Below, one piece after another: positions 36,289 to 45,879 of a stretch of 64,000 nt of DNA. Source of the stretch: Paraburkholderia franconis (lineage in GTDB: Bacteria > Pseudomonadota > Gammaproteobacteria > Burkholderiales > Burkholderiaceae); assembly GCF_009362735.1 (NCBI RefSeq), contig NZ_WHNP01000004.1, positions 124,001 to 188,000 on the forward strand, given 5' to 3'. The notes below the pieces were generated by a model, which was not told where the DNA came from, searched no databases, and saw only the letters and a list, made by a program, of their open reading frames with translations. A program made the position numbers and the translations under genes. The stretch's first letter is position 1. Each line of letters starts with the position of its first letter.

Positions 36289-37266
36289 ATGGATGGCGTG
36301 CAGCAAGCGTCTACGCACGACAGCGTCACCGCGCTCGGGCAGCACGGCAAGCGTGCGCGCGACAAGCTCGCGCGCATCCCCGTGAAGATCGTGCCGCCCG
36401 AGCGCCGCGACGCGTTGCCGAAGCCGTCATGGCTGCGCGCACGGCCGATGATGAGCGAGACGGTGGCGGGCATGGCATCGATACTGCGCGAGCATCGTCT
36501 GCATTCGGTGTGCGAGGAGGCGATGTGCCCGAATATCGGCGAATGCTTCGCGCAGCGCACGGCGACGTTCATGATCATGGGCGGCATCTGTACGCGCCGT
36601 TGTGCGTTCTGCGATGTCGCGCACGGCCGTCCGTTGCCGCTCGACGACGAAGAACCGGCGCGGCTCGCCGATGCCGTGGCCGAATTGGGGCTGCGGTATG
36701 TGGTGATCACGTCGGTGGATCGCGACGATCTGCGCGACGGCGGCGCGGCGCATTTCGCGCGCTGTGTCGCGCTGTTGCGCGAGCGCGTGCCGGGCATACG
36801 CGTCGAAGTGTTGACGCCGGATTTCCGGGGACGTGTCGATCATGCACTCGATGCGTTATCGGCTGCGTGGCCGGATGTGTTCAATCACAACGTCGAGACG
36901 GTGCCTTCGCTGTATCGGGCGGCGCGGGCGGGCGCGGATTATCGCGGCTCGCTGGCGTTGCTGCGGCGCGTGAAGGAGGCGAATGCTTCCGTCGTCACGA
37001 AGTCGGGGTTGATGGCGGGTCTCGGCGAACGCGACGATGAGTTGGTGGACACGATGCGCGACATCCGGGAGCATGAAGTCGATGTGCTGACGATCGGGCA
37101 GTATCTCGCGCCGTCGAAGTTTCATATGCCTGTCAGGCGGTATGTTTCGCCGCAGACGTTCGATGCTTTCAGAGCGGAGGGGCTGAAGCTGGGATTCAGG
37201 GAAGTGGTGTCGGGACCGCTCGTGCGCTCTTCGTATCATGCGGGTGAGACGGCGGGGCTGGGGTGA
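36289..37266 (+). CDS. lipA: Lipoyl synthase (operon-linked copy)
   Basis: A 325-residue radical-SAM enzyme that inserts two sulfurs into octanoyl-lipoyl domains. The auxiliary cluster Cys are in [12 protein letters not shown], the radical-SAM Cys in CTRRCAFC and the C-terminal Arg-Ser-Ser motif in [12 protein letters not shown] 36289 is preferred (GGGG seven bases ahead) over the GTG at 36283, which overlaps the acoC stop. Its place in the aco operon suggests it supplies lipoyl groups for AcoC when the operon is induced. A housekeeping lipA is expected elsewhere. Confidence 0.93.
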   Translation: MDGVQQASTHDSVTALGQHGKRARDKLARIPVKIVPPERRDALPKPSWLRARPMMSETVAGMASILREHRLHSVCEEAMCPNIGECFAQRTATFMIMGGICTRRCAFCDVAHGRPLPLDDEEPARLADAVAELGLRYVVITSVDRDDLRDGGAAHFARCVALLRERVPGIRVEVLTPDFRGRVDHALDALSAAWPDVFNHNVETVPSLYRAARAGADYRGSLALLRRVKEANASVVTKSGLMAGLGERDDELVDTMRDIREHEVDVLTIGQYLAPSKFHMPVRRYVSPQTFDAFRAEGLKLGFREVVSGPLVRSSYHAGETAGLG

Positions 37267-37284
37267 GCGGGGCGCGATGAAGCG

Positions 37285-37319
37285 AACAGGCCGGTTGCAT
37301 GAGAGGCAACCGGCCTGTT
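37285..37319. terminator. Strong bidirectional terminator hairpin
   Basis: 14-base perfect arms AACAGGCCGGTTGC / GCAACCGGCCTGTT with a 7-base loop, between the convergent lipA and gabD genes. Only a short T-rich stretch follows. Confidence 0.8.
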
Positions 37320-37344
37320 TCGTTTACGCGTGCTGCTCAGGGAA

Positions 37345-38811
37345 TTACACGCCCCCCATACACATATACTTGATCACGACATACTCGTCGATCCCATAGT
37401 GCGAACCTTCGCGGCCCAGGCCCGACTGCTTGACGCCGCCAAACGGCGCGACTTCATTCGAGATCGCACCTGTATTGATGCCGACCATCCCGAACTCCAG
37501 CGCTTCCGCGACACGCCAGATGCGGCCGATATCGCGGCTATAGAAGTACGACGCGAGGCCGAATTCGGTGCTGTTCGCCATCTCGATCACCTCGGCATCC
37601 GATGTGAAGCGGAACAGCGGCGCGAGCGGACCGAACGTTTCGTCGCGGGCCACTTTCATGTCGGGCGTGACATCGGCGAGCACGGTCGGCTCGAAGAAGC
37701 CGTGACCGAGCGCATGACGCTTGCCGCCCGTCACGACGCGCGCGCCTTTACCGAGCGCATCTTCGATATGCGATTCGACCTTGAGCACCGCGGCCTCGTT
37801 GATGAGCGGCCCTTGCTGCACGCCTTGCTCGGTGCCGTATCCGACCTTGAGTTTCGCGACGGCTGCGCTCAGCTTTTCAGCGAACGCATCGTAGACGCTG
37901 CCGTGCACATAGAAGCGGTTCGTGCACACGCAGGTCTGGCCGCTGTTGCGGTACTTCGATGCAAGGGCGCCTTCGACGGCGGCATCGAGATCGGCGTCAT
38001 CGAACACGATGAACGGCGCATTGCCGCCAAGTTCGAGCGAGACCTTCTTGACGGTCGGCGCGCACTGCGCCATCAGCAGACACCCGACGCCCGTCGAGCC
38101 CGTGAACGACAGCTTGCGCACGATGGGGTTGCTGGTCATCTCGCCGCCGATCGGTTTCGGATCGCCGGTGACGACGTTGAAGATGCCGGCGGGCACGCCC
38201 GCGCGCTCGGCGAGCACGGCAAGCGCAAGCGCCGACAGCGGCGTCGCTTCAGCAGGCTTGACGATGATCGGGCAGCCGGCCGCGAGCGCCGGACCGACCT
38301 TGCGGGTGATCATCGCGGCCGGGAAATTCCACGGCGTAATCGCAGCACACACGCCGACGGGCTCTTTCGTCACGACGATGCGCTTGTCGCTGGCTACTGT
38401 CGGGATCGTGTCGCCGTAGACGCGCTTCGCTTCCTCGCCGAACCATTCGAGAAACGAGGCCGCATAGCCGATTTCGCCCTTGGCTTCGGCGAGCGGCTTG
38501 CCTTGCTCCGTCGTCAGGATCAACGCGAGGTCGTCGGCGTTCGCCAGTATCAGGTCGTTCCACTTGCGCAGGATTGCCGCGCGCTGCTTGCCCGTCTTTG
38601 CCTTCCATGCAGGCCATGCCTTGTTCGCCGCTTCGATCGCGCGGCGCGTTTCCTGTGCGCCCATGCGCGGAACGTGCGCGATGAGTTCGCTCGTTGCCGG
38701 GTTCAGCACTTCGAATGTTTCGGCGTTATCGGCGCCTTGCCATTCGCCGTCGATATACGCGTTGCTTTGCAGCAGCGCCGGGTCTTTCAGTTTGCTACGG
38801 AGGTCGGTCAT
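37345..38811 (-). CDS. gabD: Succinate-semialdehyde dehydrogenase
   Basis: A 488-residue aldehyde dehydrogenase that oxidises succinic semialdehyde to succinate with NAD(P)+, the second step of GABA use. Seen: TPWNFPAAMITRKVGPALAAG, Gly-rich FTGSTGVG, catalytic Glu in ELGGNAPFIVFDDAD and catalytic Cys in NSGQTCVCTNR, and GLGREGSHYGIDEYV at the C-terminus. ATG 38811 is preceded by AAAGGA. The gene lies 29 bases after gabT, in the same operon. Confidence 0.95.
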   Translation of the reverse strand: MTDLRSKLKDPALLQSNAYIDGEWQGADNAETFEVLNPATSELIAHVPRMGAQETRRAIEAANKAWPAWKAKTGKQRAAILRKWNDLILANADDLALILTTEQGKPLAEAKGEIGYAASFLEWFGEEAKRVYGDTIPTVASDKRIVVTKEPVGVCAAITPWNFPAAMITRKVGPALAAGCPIIVKPAEATPLSALALAVLAERAGVPAGIFNVVTGDPKPIGGEMTSNPIVRKLSFTGSTGVGCLLMAQCAPTVKKVSLELGGNAPFIVFDDADLDAAVEGALASKYRNSGQTCVCTNRFYVHGSVYDAFAEKLSAAVAKLKVGYGTEQGVQQGPLINEAAVLKVESHIEDALGKGARVVTGGKRHALGHGFFEPTVLADVTPDMKVARDETFGPLAPLFRFTSDAEVIEMANSTEFGLASYFYSRDIGRIWRVAEALEFGMVGINTGAISNEVAPFGGVKQSGLGREGSHYGIDEYVVIKYMCMGGV

Positions 38812-38840
38812 ATCGGTTTGTCCTTTGCTTGTCTGCGACT

Positions 38841-40124
38841 TCAGGCAGCGACGCCTACGGTCTCTTTCAACGCATCTTCGAGAATGGCAAGCGCCTCGTC
38901 GAAGACGGCATCCTGAATCGTCAGCGGGAACAGGAACCGGATGACGTTCGAATAGACGCCGCAAACCAGCAGCAGAAGCCCACGTTCGAGCGCACGCGTC
39001 TGCACGCGCTTCGTGAAATCGGCATCCGGCTCCGACGTGCCCGGCTTGCAGAACTCGACCGCTACCATGCCGCCCGGCCCGCGCACGTCGGCCATCTGCG
39101 GCACTTCCGCCTGCAGCGCGCTCAGACGGCCCTTGAGCCGGTCGCCCAGTTCGACAGCGCGCTCGCAGAGCTTCTCTTCATCGATGATCGACAGCACGGC
39201 ATGCGCCGCAGCCACCGCCAAGGGATTGCCCGCATATGTTCCGCCCAGTCCGCCGGGCGCGGCGGCATCCATCAGATCGGCGCGGCCGACCACACCCGAC
39301 AACGGCAGGCCGCCCGCGAGGCTCTTCGCCATCGTCATCAGATCGGGCACGACGTCATAGTGATGCATCGCGAACAGCTTGCCCGTGCGCGCAAAGCCCG
39401 TTTGCACTTCATCGGCGATCAGCAGAATGCCGTGCTCGTTGCACAGCTTGCGCAGCGCGCGCACGAACTCGGCGGGCGCGGGATAGAAGCCGCCTTCGCC
39501 TTGCACCGGTTCGAAGATGATCGCGGCGACGCGCTTCGGATCGATGTCGGCCTTGAACAGATGCTCGATCGCCTTCAGCGAATCGGCCGTCGTCACGCCA
39601 TGCAGCGGATTCGGGAACGGCGCGTGGAAAACGTCGGCCGGGAACGGGCCGAAGCTCAGCTTGTACGGCGCGACCTTGCCCGTCAGCGCCATGCCCATCA
39701 TCGTGCGGCCATGAAAGGCGCCCGTGAACGCGATCACGCCCGGACGGCCCGTCGCCGCGCGCGCGATCTTGATCGCGTTTTCGACGGCCTCGGCGCCCGT
39801 CGTGAAGAAAGCCGTCTTCTTCGGATAGTCGCCCGGCGCGCGCTGGTTGATCTTCTCGGCCAGCTCGACATACGACGCATACGGCACGATCTGATACGCC
39901 GTGTGCGTGAACTGGTCCAGTTGCGCGCGCACGGCCTCGACGATCTTCGGATGGCGATGGCCCGTGTTGCACACGGCAATGCCCGCCGCGAAGTCGATCA
40001 CGCGGCGGCCCTCGATGTCCCATAGCTCCGCGTTCTCGGCGCGCGCAGCGTAGAAATCGCACATCACGCCCACGCCGCGCGGCGTGGCGGCGTCCTTGCG
40101 GCTCTTCAGTTCGGCATTCTTCAC
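38841..40124 (-). CDS. gabT: 4-aminobutyrate aminotransferase
   Basis: A 427-residue class-III PLP aminotransferase converting GABA and 2-oxoglutarate to succinic semialdehyde and glutamate. Seen: DFAAGIAVCNTGHRHPKIVEA, TGAEAVENAIKIAR, FHGRTMMGMALTGK, IADEVQTGFARTGKLFA and the PLP lysine in TMAKSLAGGLPLSGV. The start is GTG 40124, with AGGAGATC ahead; there is no nearer ATG. First gene of gabTD, divergent from its MocR regulator. Confidence 0.95.
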   Translation of the reverse strand: MKNAELKSRKDAATPRGVGVMCDFYAARAENAELWDIEGRRVIDFAAGIAVCNTGHRHPKIVEAVRAQLDQFTHTAYQIVPYASYVELAEKINQRAPGDYPKKTAFFTTGAEAVENAIKIARAATGRPGVIAFTGAFHGRTMMGMALTGKVAPYKLSFGPFPADVFHAPFPNPLHGVTTADSLKAIEHLFKADIDPKRVAAIIFEPVQGEGGFYPAPAEFVRALRKLCNEHGILLIADEVQTGFARTGKLFAMHHYDVVPDLMTMAKSLAGGLPLSGVVGRADLMDAAAPGGLGGTYAGNPLAVAAAHAVLSIIDEEKLCERAVELGDRLKGRLSALQAEVPQMADVRGPGGMVAVEFCKPGTSEPDADFTKRVQTRALERGLLLLVCGVYSNVIRFLFPLTIQDAVFDEALAILEDALKETVGVAA

Positions 40125-40194
40125 GGAGATCTCCTGGTTGGGTTCGTTCGCGCGCTCGCGTTCATTGCGGCACATGCAGCGACTATACTTATAT

Positions 40195-40240
40195 TTGGCT
40201 CTAGGTTTCAGAGCCATTTCAATAAAAAACCAGGAGCCAA
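40195..40240. promoter_or_regulatory. Candidate GabR operator between gabT and gabR
   Basis: Inverted repeat TTGGCTCT-aggtttc-AGAGCCA (40195-40216) plus a third half-site GAGCCAA (40234-40240), in the AT-rich divergent promoter. MocR regulators bind repeated half-sites of this sort. Confidence 0.5.
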
Positions 40241-40243
40241 TTC

Positions 40244-41800
40244 ATGCGTGCGAGCGTGTTATCCGACTGGCTGGCCCAGCGTATGGACCGCGGCAACGGT
40301 CAGCCCGTGTATCGGCAGCTGCATCGGCTGCTGCAACAGGCGATCCTCACGCGCGAGTTGCCGGCGGGCAGCAAGGTGCCGTCGTCGCGGCTGCTCGCGA
40401 ACGAGCTGGGCATCGCGCGCAATACCGTCACGCAGGTCTACGAGCAACTGGCGCTGGAAGGCTACGTGACGTCCGCCACGGGGCGCGGCACGTTCGTCGC
40501 CGATACGTCGCCGGATGAAATCGTCGGATCGCCCGATGCGCAGGCCACGCCGACGCGCCCGAGCGCGTTGGAGCAGTTGCAGCAGGCGCTGCCGCCCGCC
40601 CGGTCCAAAGCGCTGCTGCCCGCGCAGCCCGCTGCTCGGGCGCTGTCGCAGCGCGGTTCGCGGCTGATCGCGGCCGCGGGTGTGTCGAAGCGTCAATGGG
40701 GTGCTTTCATGCCCGGCGTGCCCGATGTGACGCGCTTTCCCGCGCGCGTGTGGAGCCGTCTGCACAACAAGTACTGGCGGCGTCTGCGGCCCGATCTGCT
40801 GACGTATGCGCCGGGCGGCGGTCTGTCCCTGCTGCGCCACGCGCTCGCGGACTATCTGCGCACGTCGCGCTCCGTGCGCTGCACGCCCGAGCAGATCGTC
40901 ATCACGACGGGCATTCATCAGTCCGTCGATCTGGCCGTGCGTCTGCTGACCGATCCCGGTGATGTGATCTGGACGGAAGACCCATGCTACTGGGGCGTGC
41001 GCAGCGTGATGCACGTGTCGGGACTGAAGTCGCGGCCGATTGCCGTCGACGACGAAGGCATCAACCCGTCGCCCGACGATCTCGCGTATCCGCCGAAGCT
41101 GATGCTCGTGACGCCGTCGCACCAGTACCCGCTCGGCATGGTGATGAGTCTCGCGCGGCGGCGGATGCTGCTCGAATACGCGCGGCAGCATCACTGCTGG
41201 ATCATCGAGGACGACTACGACAGCGAATTCCGCTACGGCAACCGGCCGCTCGCGTCGTTGCAGGGGCTCGACACGTCGGGGCAGGTGATCTATGTCGGCA
41301 GCTTCGGCAAGACGCTGTTTCCGGGGCTGCGGATCGGCTATCTCGTCGCGCCGGAGGCGCTGGCCGAGAGCTTCGCGACGGCGAGCGCCGAGCTGTATCG
41401 CGAAGGGCAGTTGCTGCAGCAGGCGATGCTCGCGGAGTTCATCAGCGAAGGGCATTTCACGTCCCACATCCGCAAGATGCGCACGCTCTATGGCCAGCGG
41501 CGTTCCGCGTTGCTCGACGCCGCCGCGCGGCGTTATGGCGACGCGTTGCCCGCGGTCGGCGGCGATGCGGGCCTGCATCTGGTGATGCAATTGCCCGAAG
41601 GCACCGACGACCGCGCCGTCGCCGCGGCTGCGCTCGAACGCAATATCGTCGTGCGTCCGCTGTCGGGGTATTACGCGCAGGCATCGCGCGCGCAGTCGGG
41701 GCTGTTGATCGGCTACGCGTGCGTACCCGATGACGAGATCGCGCCCGCATTCGACACGCTCGCGCAAGCGATCGACGCGACGTTGCCGCTCTTTGCGTGA
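40244..41800 (+). CDS. gabR: MocR-family regulator of GABA use
   Basis: A 518-residue GntR/aminotransferase fusion. The N-terminal winged HTH spans about 20-80 (PVYRQLHRLLQQAILTRELP, then SRLLANELGIARNTVTQVYEQL), followed by a linker and a class-I aminotransferase-like domain with IIEDDYDSEFRYG and the PLP lysine in SFGKTLFPGLRIGYLV. By analogy with GabR it should sense GABA-PLP adducts and activate gabTD while repressing itself. The assignment rests on the divergent gabT. Confidence 0.88.
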   Translation: MRASVLSDWLAQRMDRGNGQPVYRQLHRLLQQAILTRELPAGSKVPSSRLLANELGIARNTVTQVYEQLALEGYVTSATGRGTFVADTSPDEIVGSPDAQATPTRPSALEQLQQALPPARSKALLPAQPAARALSQRGSRLIAAAGVSKRQWGAFMPGVPDVTRFPARVWSRLHNKYWRRLRPDLLTYAPGGGLSLLRHALADYLRTSRSVRCTPEQIVITTGIHQSVDLAVRLLTDPGDVIWTEDPCYWGVRSVMHVSGLKSRPIAVDDEGINPSPDDLAYPPKLMLVTPSHQYPLGMVMSLARRRMLLEYARQHHCWIIEDDYDSEFRYGNRPLASLQGLDTSGQVIYVGSFGKTLFPGLRIGYLVAPEALAESFATASAELYREGQLLQQAMLAEFISEGHFTSHIRKMRTLYGQRRSALLDAAARRYGDALPAVGGDAGLHLVMQLPEGTDDRAVAAAALERNIVVRPLSGYYAQASRAQSGLLIGYACVPDDEIAPAFDTLAQAIDATLPLFA

Positions 41801-41840
41801 ATGCGCGCGAATGCGCGTGAAAGTCGCGCCAGCAGAGCCG

Positions 41841-42677
41841 CTATAGCCGGATCAGCACCGCGCCGAGCGTAACGAGTGTGCACGCGACGATACGGCGCGC
41901 CGTCAGCCTCTCGTGCATGAACGAAAAGCCGATCAGCACCGCGAAGATCGAGCTGAGTTCGCGCAACGCGGACACCATCGCGATAGGCAGATAGCGATAC
42001 GCCTCGATGATCAGGCAATACGCGCTCAGCGCGATCACGCCCGAGAGCATCCCTTTGACCATCGTCTCGCGCGACGTGAAGAGTCCCTTCGCGCCGCCGC
42101 GCCAATACCAGACGAGCAGGAACTGCGGCACGTTCCACAGCAGATAGACCCACATGATGTAGCTCATGCCGTTGCCCGCGACGCGCGCGCCGATGCCGTC
42201 GACGACCGAATACGACGCAATGAAGAGGCCCGTCAGCAGCGCGTAGGGCACGCTCTCGCTGGAAAAGCGCATGTCGCGGCGAAAGGCGAGCGACACGATG
42301 CCGAGCGACACCAGCGCGACGCCCGTCGCGGCGAGCGGCTTCAGCGACTCGTGCGCGAACACGAGCGCGCCGGCGAACACGAGCAGCGGCGAGAGCCCGC
42401 GCGCAATCGGATAGATCTGTCCGAAGTCGCCGCTGTGATACGCGCGGATCAGCGCGAGGCAATAGCCGAATTCGAGCACGACGGACGCCGCGATGTACGG
42501 CCACGCGCCCGGCGCGGGCAGCGGCAGCACGGCCACGCCGATCGCGCTGACGGCGACATACGGAATCGACATCATGCCGAGCAGCCAGATGCGGTCTTCA
42601 GCGAGGCGCAGGAACGCGTTCCAGCTCGCGTGGAGCATCGCGGACAACAGGACGAGCAGAACGATGAGGGTATCCAT
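41841..42677 (-). CDS. EamA/DMT-family transporter
   Basis: A 278-residue drug/metabolite transporter with about ten spans in two EamA repeats. Seen: LSAMLHASWNAFLRLAEDRIW, QIYPIARGLSPLLVFAGALVF, SLGIVSLAFRRD, and the second repeat ALSAYCLIIEAYRYLPIAMVSALRELSSIFAV. Substrate unknown. It follows phnE on the same strand but a strong terminator lies between, so it is probably independent. Confidence 0.85.
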   Translation of the reverse strand: MDTLIVLLVLLSAMLHASWNAFLRLAEDRIWLLGMMSIPYVAVSAIGVAVLPLPAPGAWPYIAASVVLEFGYCLALIRAYHSGDFGQIYPIARGLSPLLVFAGALVFAHESLKPLAATGVALVSLGIVSLAFRRDMRFSSESVPYALLTGLFIASYSVVDGIGARVAGNGMSYIMWVYLLWNVPQFLLVWYWRGGAKGLFTSRETMVKGMLSGVIALSAYCLIIEAYRYLPIAMVSALRELSSIFAVLIGFSFMHERLTARRIVACTLVTLGAVLIRL

Positions 42678-42819
42678 CGAAGGAAAAGAGGGGGCGGCAA
42701 AAGAGTGATTATTCCGCAGCCGGGCGGTTTGCTGTGGCTTTTTGTGCGAACAGGAGGGGATTTGTGGAAATCGCGCGGGTGGCGTGCTAGCGCGTCCAGG
42801 CCCGCGCTTAAGGAGAGAA

Positions 42820-42877
42820 CCAAAGAAAACGCGGCGCTTGCTCAGGCCCTGATCGAGGCCCTTGCAAGCGCCGCGTT
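42820..42877 (-). terminator. Terminator of phnCDE
   Basis: On the minus strand, 14-base perfect arms AACGCGGCGCTTGC / GCAAGCGCCGCGTT with a 22-base loop, followed by TTTTCTTTGG. It lies 21 bases after the phnE stop. Confidence 0.8.
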
Positions 42878-42898
42878 CAGAAGACGCGCCGCGTACGC

Positions 42899-43732
42899 TC
42901 AGATCACGCGTTCGCGCAGCTTTGCCGACAGCAGATCGATCACCGTCACGACGACGATCACCATCAGCATCACGGCCGCCGTCTGCGCGTAGTTGAACGA
43001 GCGGATCGACTCGTACAGCACGACGCCGATGCCGCCCGCGCCGACCATGCCGACGACCATCGCCGAGCGCACGTTCGATTCGAAGCGGTACAGCGCATAC
43101 GAAATCCACAGCGGCAGCACCTGCGGCAGCACGCCATAGATGATCTCGTCGAGGCTCGTTGCGCCCGTCGCGCGCACGCCCTCGGCGGGACGCGGATCGA
43201 TCGCTTCGACGGCTTCGGCGAAGAGCTTCGCGAGCACGCCCGTCGTGTGCACCCACAACGCCAGCACGCCCGCAAACGGCCCGAGTCCGACCGCGACGAT
43301 GAACAGCATCGCGAACACCATTTCGTTGATCGCGCGGCACGCGTCCATGATGCGGCGCACGGGCTGCACGACCCACGCGGGCGCCATGTTGTGTGCGGAC
43401 AGCAGGCCGAACGGCACCGCGCACACGAGCGACAGCGCGGTGCCCCACACCGCGACGGCGAGCGTCACCATCATTTCGTGCAGGTACGTGCGCCAGTCGC
43501 TGAAGTCAGGCGGAAAGAAGTCCCGCGCGAACTGGCCCATGTTGCCCGAGTCGGACAGCAGATCGAGCGGGCGCATGTCGGCGGGATGCCACGACAGGCC
43601 CAGCACGGCGATCACGGCGATCCAGCCGACGAGCGATGTCCAGCTGCGCTTGCCCGCCGCCGCAGCCATCGCCTTCGACGGCTGCGCGGACGAAGTGGTC
43701 GAGCGGTCGGCGCTCAGGTCGGCTGTGTTCAT
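42899..43732 (-). CDS. phnE: Phosphonate ABC transporter permease
   Basis: A 277-residue inner-membrane permease with about six spans and the conserved EAA-type cytoplasmic loop ([29 protein letters not shown] is represented by [18 protein letters not shown]). Also seen: [26 protein letters not shown] and [23 protein letters not shown]. Its ATG overlaps the phnD stop as ATGA. Last gene of the operon. Confidence 0.93.
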   Translation of the reverse strand: MNTADLSADRSTTSSAQPSKAMAAAAGKRSWTSLVGWIAVIAVLGLSWHPADMRPLDLLSDSGNMGQFARDFFPPDFSDWRTYLHEMMVTLAVAVWGTALSLVCAVPFGLLSAHNMAPAWVVQPVRRIMDACRAINEMVFAMLFIVAVGLGPFAGVLALWVHTTGVLAKLFAEAVEAIDPRPAEGVRATGATSLDEIIYGVLPQVLPLWISYALYRFESNVRSAMVVGMVGAGGIGVVLYESIRSFNYAQTAAVMLMVIVVVTVIDLLSAKLRERVI

Positions 43733-44700
43733 TGCTTCGATGCTGCGCTGAGTGCGGACAGCTTCGCGTCGATCGCGGCCGTCTGCGTCTTGCGGTCCGC
43801 GTCGGACAGCGACGTGTCGGCTTCGATCTTCTGTTTCTGCTGGAACAGCGCGACCTGGCGAACGGGCGCGAGCTGCGCGTCCGTCGACGGCGCAAAGCCG
43901 CTATAGCCGAAGATATTCGCAAGCACTTCCTTCTCATGCGCGTCGGTCTTGCCGTAGCCGTAGAAGAACTTGCGCACCTTTTCCTTCGTCGCGTCCGGCA
44001 GATCCTTGCGATACACGAGTGGGTCCGACGGAATCAGCGGCGATTTCCACAGCACGCGCACTTGGGCGAACTGCTCGGGGTGGTGCTTCTTCAGCGAGTC
44101 GAGCTGCTCGGTGTTGTTCGTCGCGATGTCGACCTTGTTGTTCACGACGGCGAGCAGGTTCGCTTCGTGGCTCGCGGGCATCACCGTCTTGAACCCCGTA
44201 CGCACGTTCGTGTTGTGCGCGGCGAACAGGTAGTAGCCGGGGATCAGCGTGCCCGACGTCGAGTTCGGATCGCCAAAGCCGAGCGTCACGTCCTTCGTGT
44301 TCTTGAACACGTCGTCGAGCGTCTTGAAGCGGCTGTTCACGTTCGTGATCAGTAGCGAGTAGTAGCCGGCTTCGCCGTTCGCGTAGGTCGTCTTCGCGAA
44401 CACTTCGCCATTCGAGCGGTCGACGGCTTCCATCGCCGATGCGTTGCCGAGATACGCGACCTGCACCTTGTTGAAACGCATGCCTTCGATGATGCCCGCG
44501 TAGTCGGTTGCGAAGAACGCCTTGACGTTCAGCCCCGTCTGCTTGTTCATGTCGTCGATGAGCGGCTGCCAGCGTTGCTTGAGCACCGACGACGAATCGG
44601 TCGAGATGATGCCGAGGTTCAGATCTTCGGCCTGAGCGGCGAAGCTGGCAAAAGTCGACACGGCCGCGACGCCGACGAGCAGAGAGCGCAAAAATTTCAT
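43729..44700 (-). CDS. phnD: Phosphonate ABC transporter substrate-binding protein
   Basis: A 323-residue periplasmic binding protein with a signal peptide ([24 protein letters not shown]). Seen: [43 protein letters not shown] (family ligand-binding turn), [21 protein letters not shown] and [17 protein letters not shown]. The pattern is that of PhnD; phosphonate esters, 2-aminoethylphosphonate or phosphite could be bound. It lies 56 bases after phnC and is coupled to phnE. Confidence 0.94.
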   Translation of the reverse strand: MKFLRSLLVGVAAVSTFASFAAQAEDLNLGIISTDSSSVLKQRWQPLIDDMNKQTGLNVKAFFATDYAGIIEGMRFNKVQVAYLGNASAMEAVDRSNGEVFAKTTYANGEAGYYSLLITNVNSRFKTLDDVFKNTKDVTLGFGDPNSTSGTLIPGYYLFAAHNTNVRTGFKTVMPASHEANLLAVVNNKVDIATNNTEQLDSLKKHHPEQFAQVRVLWKSPLIPSDPLVYRKDLPDATKEKVRKFFYGYGKTDAHEKEVLANIFGYSGFAPSTDAQLAPVRQVALFQQKQKIEADTSLSDADRKTQTAAIDAKLSALSAASKQ

Positions 44701-44756
44701 GAGTTCTGATCCAGGTGAGTGAGTCGGATACTGCGTTGCTGTTGAAAAGGAAGCGA

Positions 44757-45608
44757 TCAGGCGGAACGCGCCGCATCGAACGGTATGACGCGCGCGCGGG
44801 ACGTCGTGCCTTGCGTGCTGTCGGCGGCGGGGTTGTCCTCAAGCAGCTCGCGCGCGTCGTCGCCATAGAGCTTTTGCAAAAGCGCTGGCGTGAGCGCCGA
44901 AGAAGCTCCGTCATAGACGACCTTGCCGCGCCGCATCGCGATCGTGCGCTTGCAGTACTGCATCGCGATTTCGACCTGATGCAGCGACACCAGCACCGTC
45001 AACTGATGTTCGACGTTCAGCGTGCGCAGCATGTCCATCACGCGGCGCGACGACTCGGGGTCGAGCGATGCGATCGGCTCGTCGGCGAGGATGATGCGCG
45101 CCTGCTGCACGAGCGTGCGCGCCAGCGCCGCGCGCTGCTGCTGGCCGCCCGACAGATTCGACGCGCGTTCGCGCGCATGCTCGCCGATGCCGACTTCATT
45201 GAGCGCCGACATCGACAGCTCGCGTTCGCCGCGCGGAAACGCGCCCGTGAGCCGGCGCCACAGCGGCAGCCGCGCGAGCGCGCCGATCAGCACGTTGGCT
45301 TCGACGCTCAGCCGGTTCACGAGGTTGAACTGCTGGAACACGAAGCCGATGTCGCGGCGAATGCTGCGCACTTCGCGCACGATGCGGCCGTTCTGCTGGA
45401 TCGGGCGGCCGAGTATCGAGATCTGCGAAGGCTGCGCATCCGATGCTGTGAAGCCGGCGATGTGACGCAGCAATGTCGATTTGCCCGAGCCGGACGCGCC
45501 GATCAGCGCCACCATTTCGCCTTGTTCGACCCGCAGGTCGATTTCGTCGAGCGCCTTGCGACCATTGCTGAAAGTCTTGCTCAGACGTTCGATGCGGATT
45601 GCGTCCAT
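44757..45608 (-). CDS. phnC: Phosphonate ABC transporter ATP-binding protein
   Basis: A 283-residue ATPase. Walker [11 protein letters not shown]-loop [20 protein letters not shown] (typical of PhnC), signature [12 protein letters not shown], Walker B IILADEP and H-loop [11 protein letters not shown]. The last 30 residues form a family-variable polar tail. ATG 45608 ([13 protein letters not shown]) is chosen over an upstream one by family alignment. A Pho-box-like site lies about 150 bases upstream. No C-P lyase (phnG-M) or phnWX genes are in the window. Confidence 0.94.
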   Translation of the reverse strand: MDAIRIERLSKTFSNGRKALDEIDLRVEQGEMVALIGASGSGKSTLLRHIAGFTASDAQPSQISILGRPIQQNGRIVREVRSIRRDIGFVFQQFNLVNRLSVEANVLIGALARLPLWRRLTGAFPRGERELSMSALNEVGIGEHARERASNLSGGQQQRAALARTLVQQARIILADEPIASLDPESSRRVMDMLRTLNVEHQLTVLVSLHQVEIAMQYCKRTIAMRRGKVVYDGASSALTPALLQKLYGDDARELLEDNPAADSTQGTTSRARVIPFDAARSA

Positions 45609-45755
45609 GTGTGTCCTGTCGATGGCTCCGGTGCTTTGCCGGAAGTTGTGGGACATTCTAGAAAGCGCGTATGACGGTTGAGTGAAGGCGTCGCAACATC
45701 TAGACGACTATATCTTTCCGGGAAAACCCAAAAGCGGCGCGAAACGCGCTGCAAT

Positions 45756-45773
45756 GTGTCACTCATATGACAG
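45756..45773 (-). promoter_or_regulatory. Pho-box-like site upstream of phnC
   Basis: On the minus strand CTGTCATATGAGTGACAC matches the Pho box (CTGTCAT-n4-CTGTCAY): the first repeat exactly, the second at 5 of 7. It can also be read as inverted repeat TGTCA-n6-TGACA. PhoB control would fit a phosphonate importer. Confidence 0.45.
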
Positions 45774-45879
45774 GCGCGGCGCGATCGGTCGTCTGTCATC
45801 CATTGGCAAGCTCTAACCGCTATAGTTGGGGCATCAGCGCGTGAGCCGTCTCCAATAACCTCCACAACGGGCGCCGCCC

